Shown here in pieces: positions 4,696 through 5,656 of a stretch of 5,656 bases of DNA; within the stretch, counting starts at the first letter, position 1, and each line of letters opens with the position of its first letter. Origin of the DNA: Verrucomicrobia bacterium UBA1629 (GTDB lineage Bacteria > Verrucomicrobiota > Kiritimatiellia > RFP12 > UBA1067); the NCBI GenBank assembly GCA_002321305.1, contig DCMF01000120.1, positions 1 through 5,656 of the forward strand. Direction: 5' to 3'. Both the position numbers and the translations under genes were made by a program. Below the pieces are notes generated by a model. It ran no database searches and was not told the origin of the DNA. It saw only the letters and a program-made list of their open reading frames with translations.

Positions 4696-5064
4696 CTACA
4701 GGGTCGCGACGAAGCGGGCGACGGCGGCGGCCACGCCCGCCTCGTCCATCGCGTCAACGTCGCCGAGGCCGCCGAGGAACAGCGTGAACGCCCGCCACGA
4801 CGAATCGAGCCACGCGGTGATCTCGGCCTCGCACGTCTTGTCGGGATCATAGCGCACGAGCAGGTTGCCCGTCACGAGGCAGAGCTCGGCGTCCGTCACG
4901 CCCGGACGCTTCAGCACGCAGTCGCGGAAGAGCCCCGCAAACTTCGCCGCGAGTTCGGGATACTGGCGCACGCCGCCGATCGCGACGCGGACGCGCCCCG
5001 GCAGGGAATGCACGATGCGGATGCCGCCGACGCACTTCAAATAGGCCTGGATGAGCGGATTCAT
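4696..5064 (-). CDS. HMA-like domain protein, second gene of a two-gene operon
   Basis: 122-residue protein with a ferredoxin-like, heavy-metal-associated-type fold suggested by RIVHSLPGRVRV (16-27), a helix (31-48), then PGVTDAELCLVTGNLLVRYDPDK (54-76). This is the order beta-alpha-beta-beta expected for the HMA_2 group, which has the PGR motif where metal-binding HMA domains have CxxC. Cysteines occur singly (11, 49, 62, 78), so a CxxC metal site is absent. The C-terminal 40 residues form a Trp/Leu-rich helix and an Ala-rich tail, with no clear transmembrane segment. ATG 5064 is preferred over ATG 5106: it lies 5 nt after the stop of the gene ahead and has GGGAG (5075-5079) 10 nt upstream. 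It ends 9 bp from phoU, convergently. The function is unknown; similar modules sit beside or within metal P-type ATPases. Confidence 0.7.
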   Translation of the reverse strand: MNPLIQAYLKCVGGIRIVHSLPGRVRVAIGGVRQYPELAAKFAGLFRDCVLKRPGVTDAELCLVTGNLLVRYDPDKTCEAEITAWLDSSWRAFTLFLGGLGDVDAMDEAGVAAAVARFVATL

Positions 5065-5069
5065 CGTCT

Positions 5070-5573
5070 TCAGTCTCCCGTGCGCGAAAGCGAGCGGTGC
5101 AGCCACCAGAGCACCGCGAGCGGCGAGAACTTCGGGCCGCCGCGCCCGACGATGCCGCGCACGAACGTGACGATCAGCAGCACCGTCATCAGCGCGGGGA
5201 TGTCGAAGACGCCGCCCGAACGCCGCAGGACCGCCTGGTTGAGCGCATAGTGGATGGCGTTCAGCTCGCCGCCCACAAGCGAGCGGTGGTTGCGGAACGC
5301 CGTCTCGAAGTCGAAGCCATGCGTCGCGGCGGCCACCACAAGCGACGGCGTGAGCTTCGCCGCGTCGTAGCGCACGAGCGCCGTGCCGAGGGTCGGGTTC
5401 ACCGAGACGTCCGCAATGCCGTCGAGCCGCTTCAGGCTCGCGGCGAACTCCGCCATCGCCCGCGCGCGCTGCGCGAGAGAGGGAATCCGCAGCCGCAGCC
5501 GCCCGGGGAGCGCATGGACGACCTCGAGGACGCCGGTAAACGAGACCACCTGATTGAGAGCGTTTCTAGCCAT
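5070..5573 (-). CDS. HMA-like domain protein with C-terminal membrane segment
   Basis: 167-residue protein, first gene of the minus-strand pair. Residues about 14-76 form a Cys-free HMA_2-like domain: LEVVHALPGRLRLRIP (16-31), a helix (33-50), then GIADVSVNPTLGTALVRYDAAKL (52-74). After a linker comes a hydrophobic stretch, FDIPALMTVLLIVTFVRGIVG (123-143), and a second shorter one, PLAVLWWLHRSL (151-162), suggesting membrane anchoring. The protein contains no cysteine at all, so it cannot bind metal in the usual HMA way. Its domain resembles that of the next gene (shared PGR and LVRYD), pointing to ancient duplication. ATG 5573 follows a promoter -10 by 7 nt with no ribosome site, so the operon is probably leaderless. 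No P-type ATPase gene is visible in the window. The role is unknown, perhaps a partner of a membrane transporter. Confidence 0.7.
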   Translation of the reverse strand: MARNALNQVVSFTGVLEVVHALPGRLRLRIPSLAQRARAMAEFAASLKRLDGIADVSVNPTLGTALVRYDAAKLTPSLVVAAATHGFDFETAFRNHRSLVGGELNAIHYALNQAVLRRSGGVFDIPALMTVLLIVTFVRGIVGRGGPKFSPLAVLWWLHRSLSRTGD

Positions 5574-5580
5574 GGCGCGT

Positions 5581-5610
5581 AGTTTATCATGGACGGGTGC
5601 GCCGCGTCAA
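5581..5610 (-). promoter_or_regulatory. Promoter of the HMA-like gene pair
   Basis: On the minus strand, -35 TTGACG (5605-5610) and -10 TAAACT (5581-5586) have 18-bp spacing, and the ATG (5573) follows 7 nt after the -10. The predicted start site falls on or next to the ATG. Confidence 0.55.
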
Positions 5611-5620
5611 TGGCTGACGC
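5604..5620. promoter_or_regulatory. Inverted repeat overlapping the -35 (possible operator)
   Basis: GCGTCA (5604-5609) and TGACGC (5615-5620) form a perfect 6-bp dyad with a 5-bp centre, covering the -35 hexamer. Its position would suit a dimeric repressor, but a dyad this short can occur by chance in GC-rich DNA. Confidence 0.3.
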
Positions 5621-5656
5621 TTCCCCTTGTGCGGCGGGGTGTATGACAAGAAAGTG

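Noticed and set aside
4687..4790. Frameshifted second half of phoU
   Set aside because: No plus-strand frame here shows PhoU-like helices or the acidic motif, and the minus strand carries a plausible gene.

Overview
The window is a high-GC bacterial chromosomal segment centred on a phosphate-specific transport (Pst) locus. On the + strand run pstC (309-1166), pstA (1216-2064), pstB (3540-4301) and a half-length phoU (4303-4686). The substrate-binding gene pstS is not in the window. The taxon cannot be fixed from the sequence. High GC, leaderless-type promoters and a REP-associated transposase with a long C-terminal extension fit a PVC-group bacterium (Kiritimatiellota/Lentisphaerota/Verrucomicrobiota type), but that is only an impression.

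Region by region: 1-308 has no gene and is visibly more AT-rich. It holds an inverted-repeat element (48-213), then a promoter with three consecutive 11-bp blocks (Pho-box-like, 229-261) and a -10 (266-271). pstC and pstA encode the two permease subunits. A roughly 1.4-kb module (2070-3475) then splits pstA from pstB. It contains a minus-strand REP-associated tyrosine (HUH/Y1) transposase (RAYT) flanked by two direct 151-bp repeats that are 88% identical. Each flanking repeat is a small BIME-like cluster of hairpins sharing the core CGCCGNRAGGCCG. Three bases after this module lies a second copy of the pstC promoter (67 bp, 58 identical), which drives pstB-phoU. At the right end, a minus-strand two-gene operon (5573-4696) encodes two cysteine-motif-free HMA-like proteins, convergent with phoU.

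How it works together: PstC and PstA form the phosphate channel, PstB is the ATPase, and PhoU normally links transporter status to the PhoR/PhoB-type sensor. The two near-identical promoters should keep pstCA and pstB-phoU co-regulated although the transposase module separates them.

The most notable signals are: the duplicated Pho-type promoter beside the RAYT module; the REP family with concerted GNRA loop changes (GAAA to GCGA in both tandem units); a recurring -10 / 7-8 nt / ATG arrangement implying leaderless mRNAs; a RAYT with a 140-residue C-terminal extension; and a PhoU reduced to one three-helix repeat.
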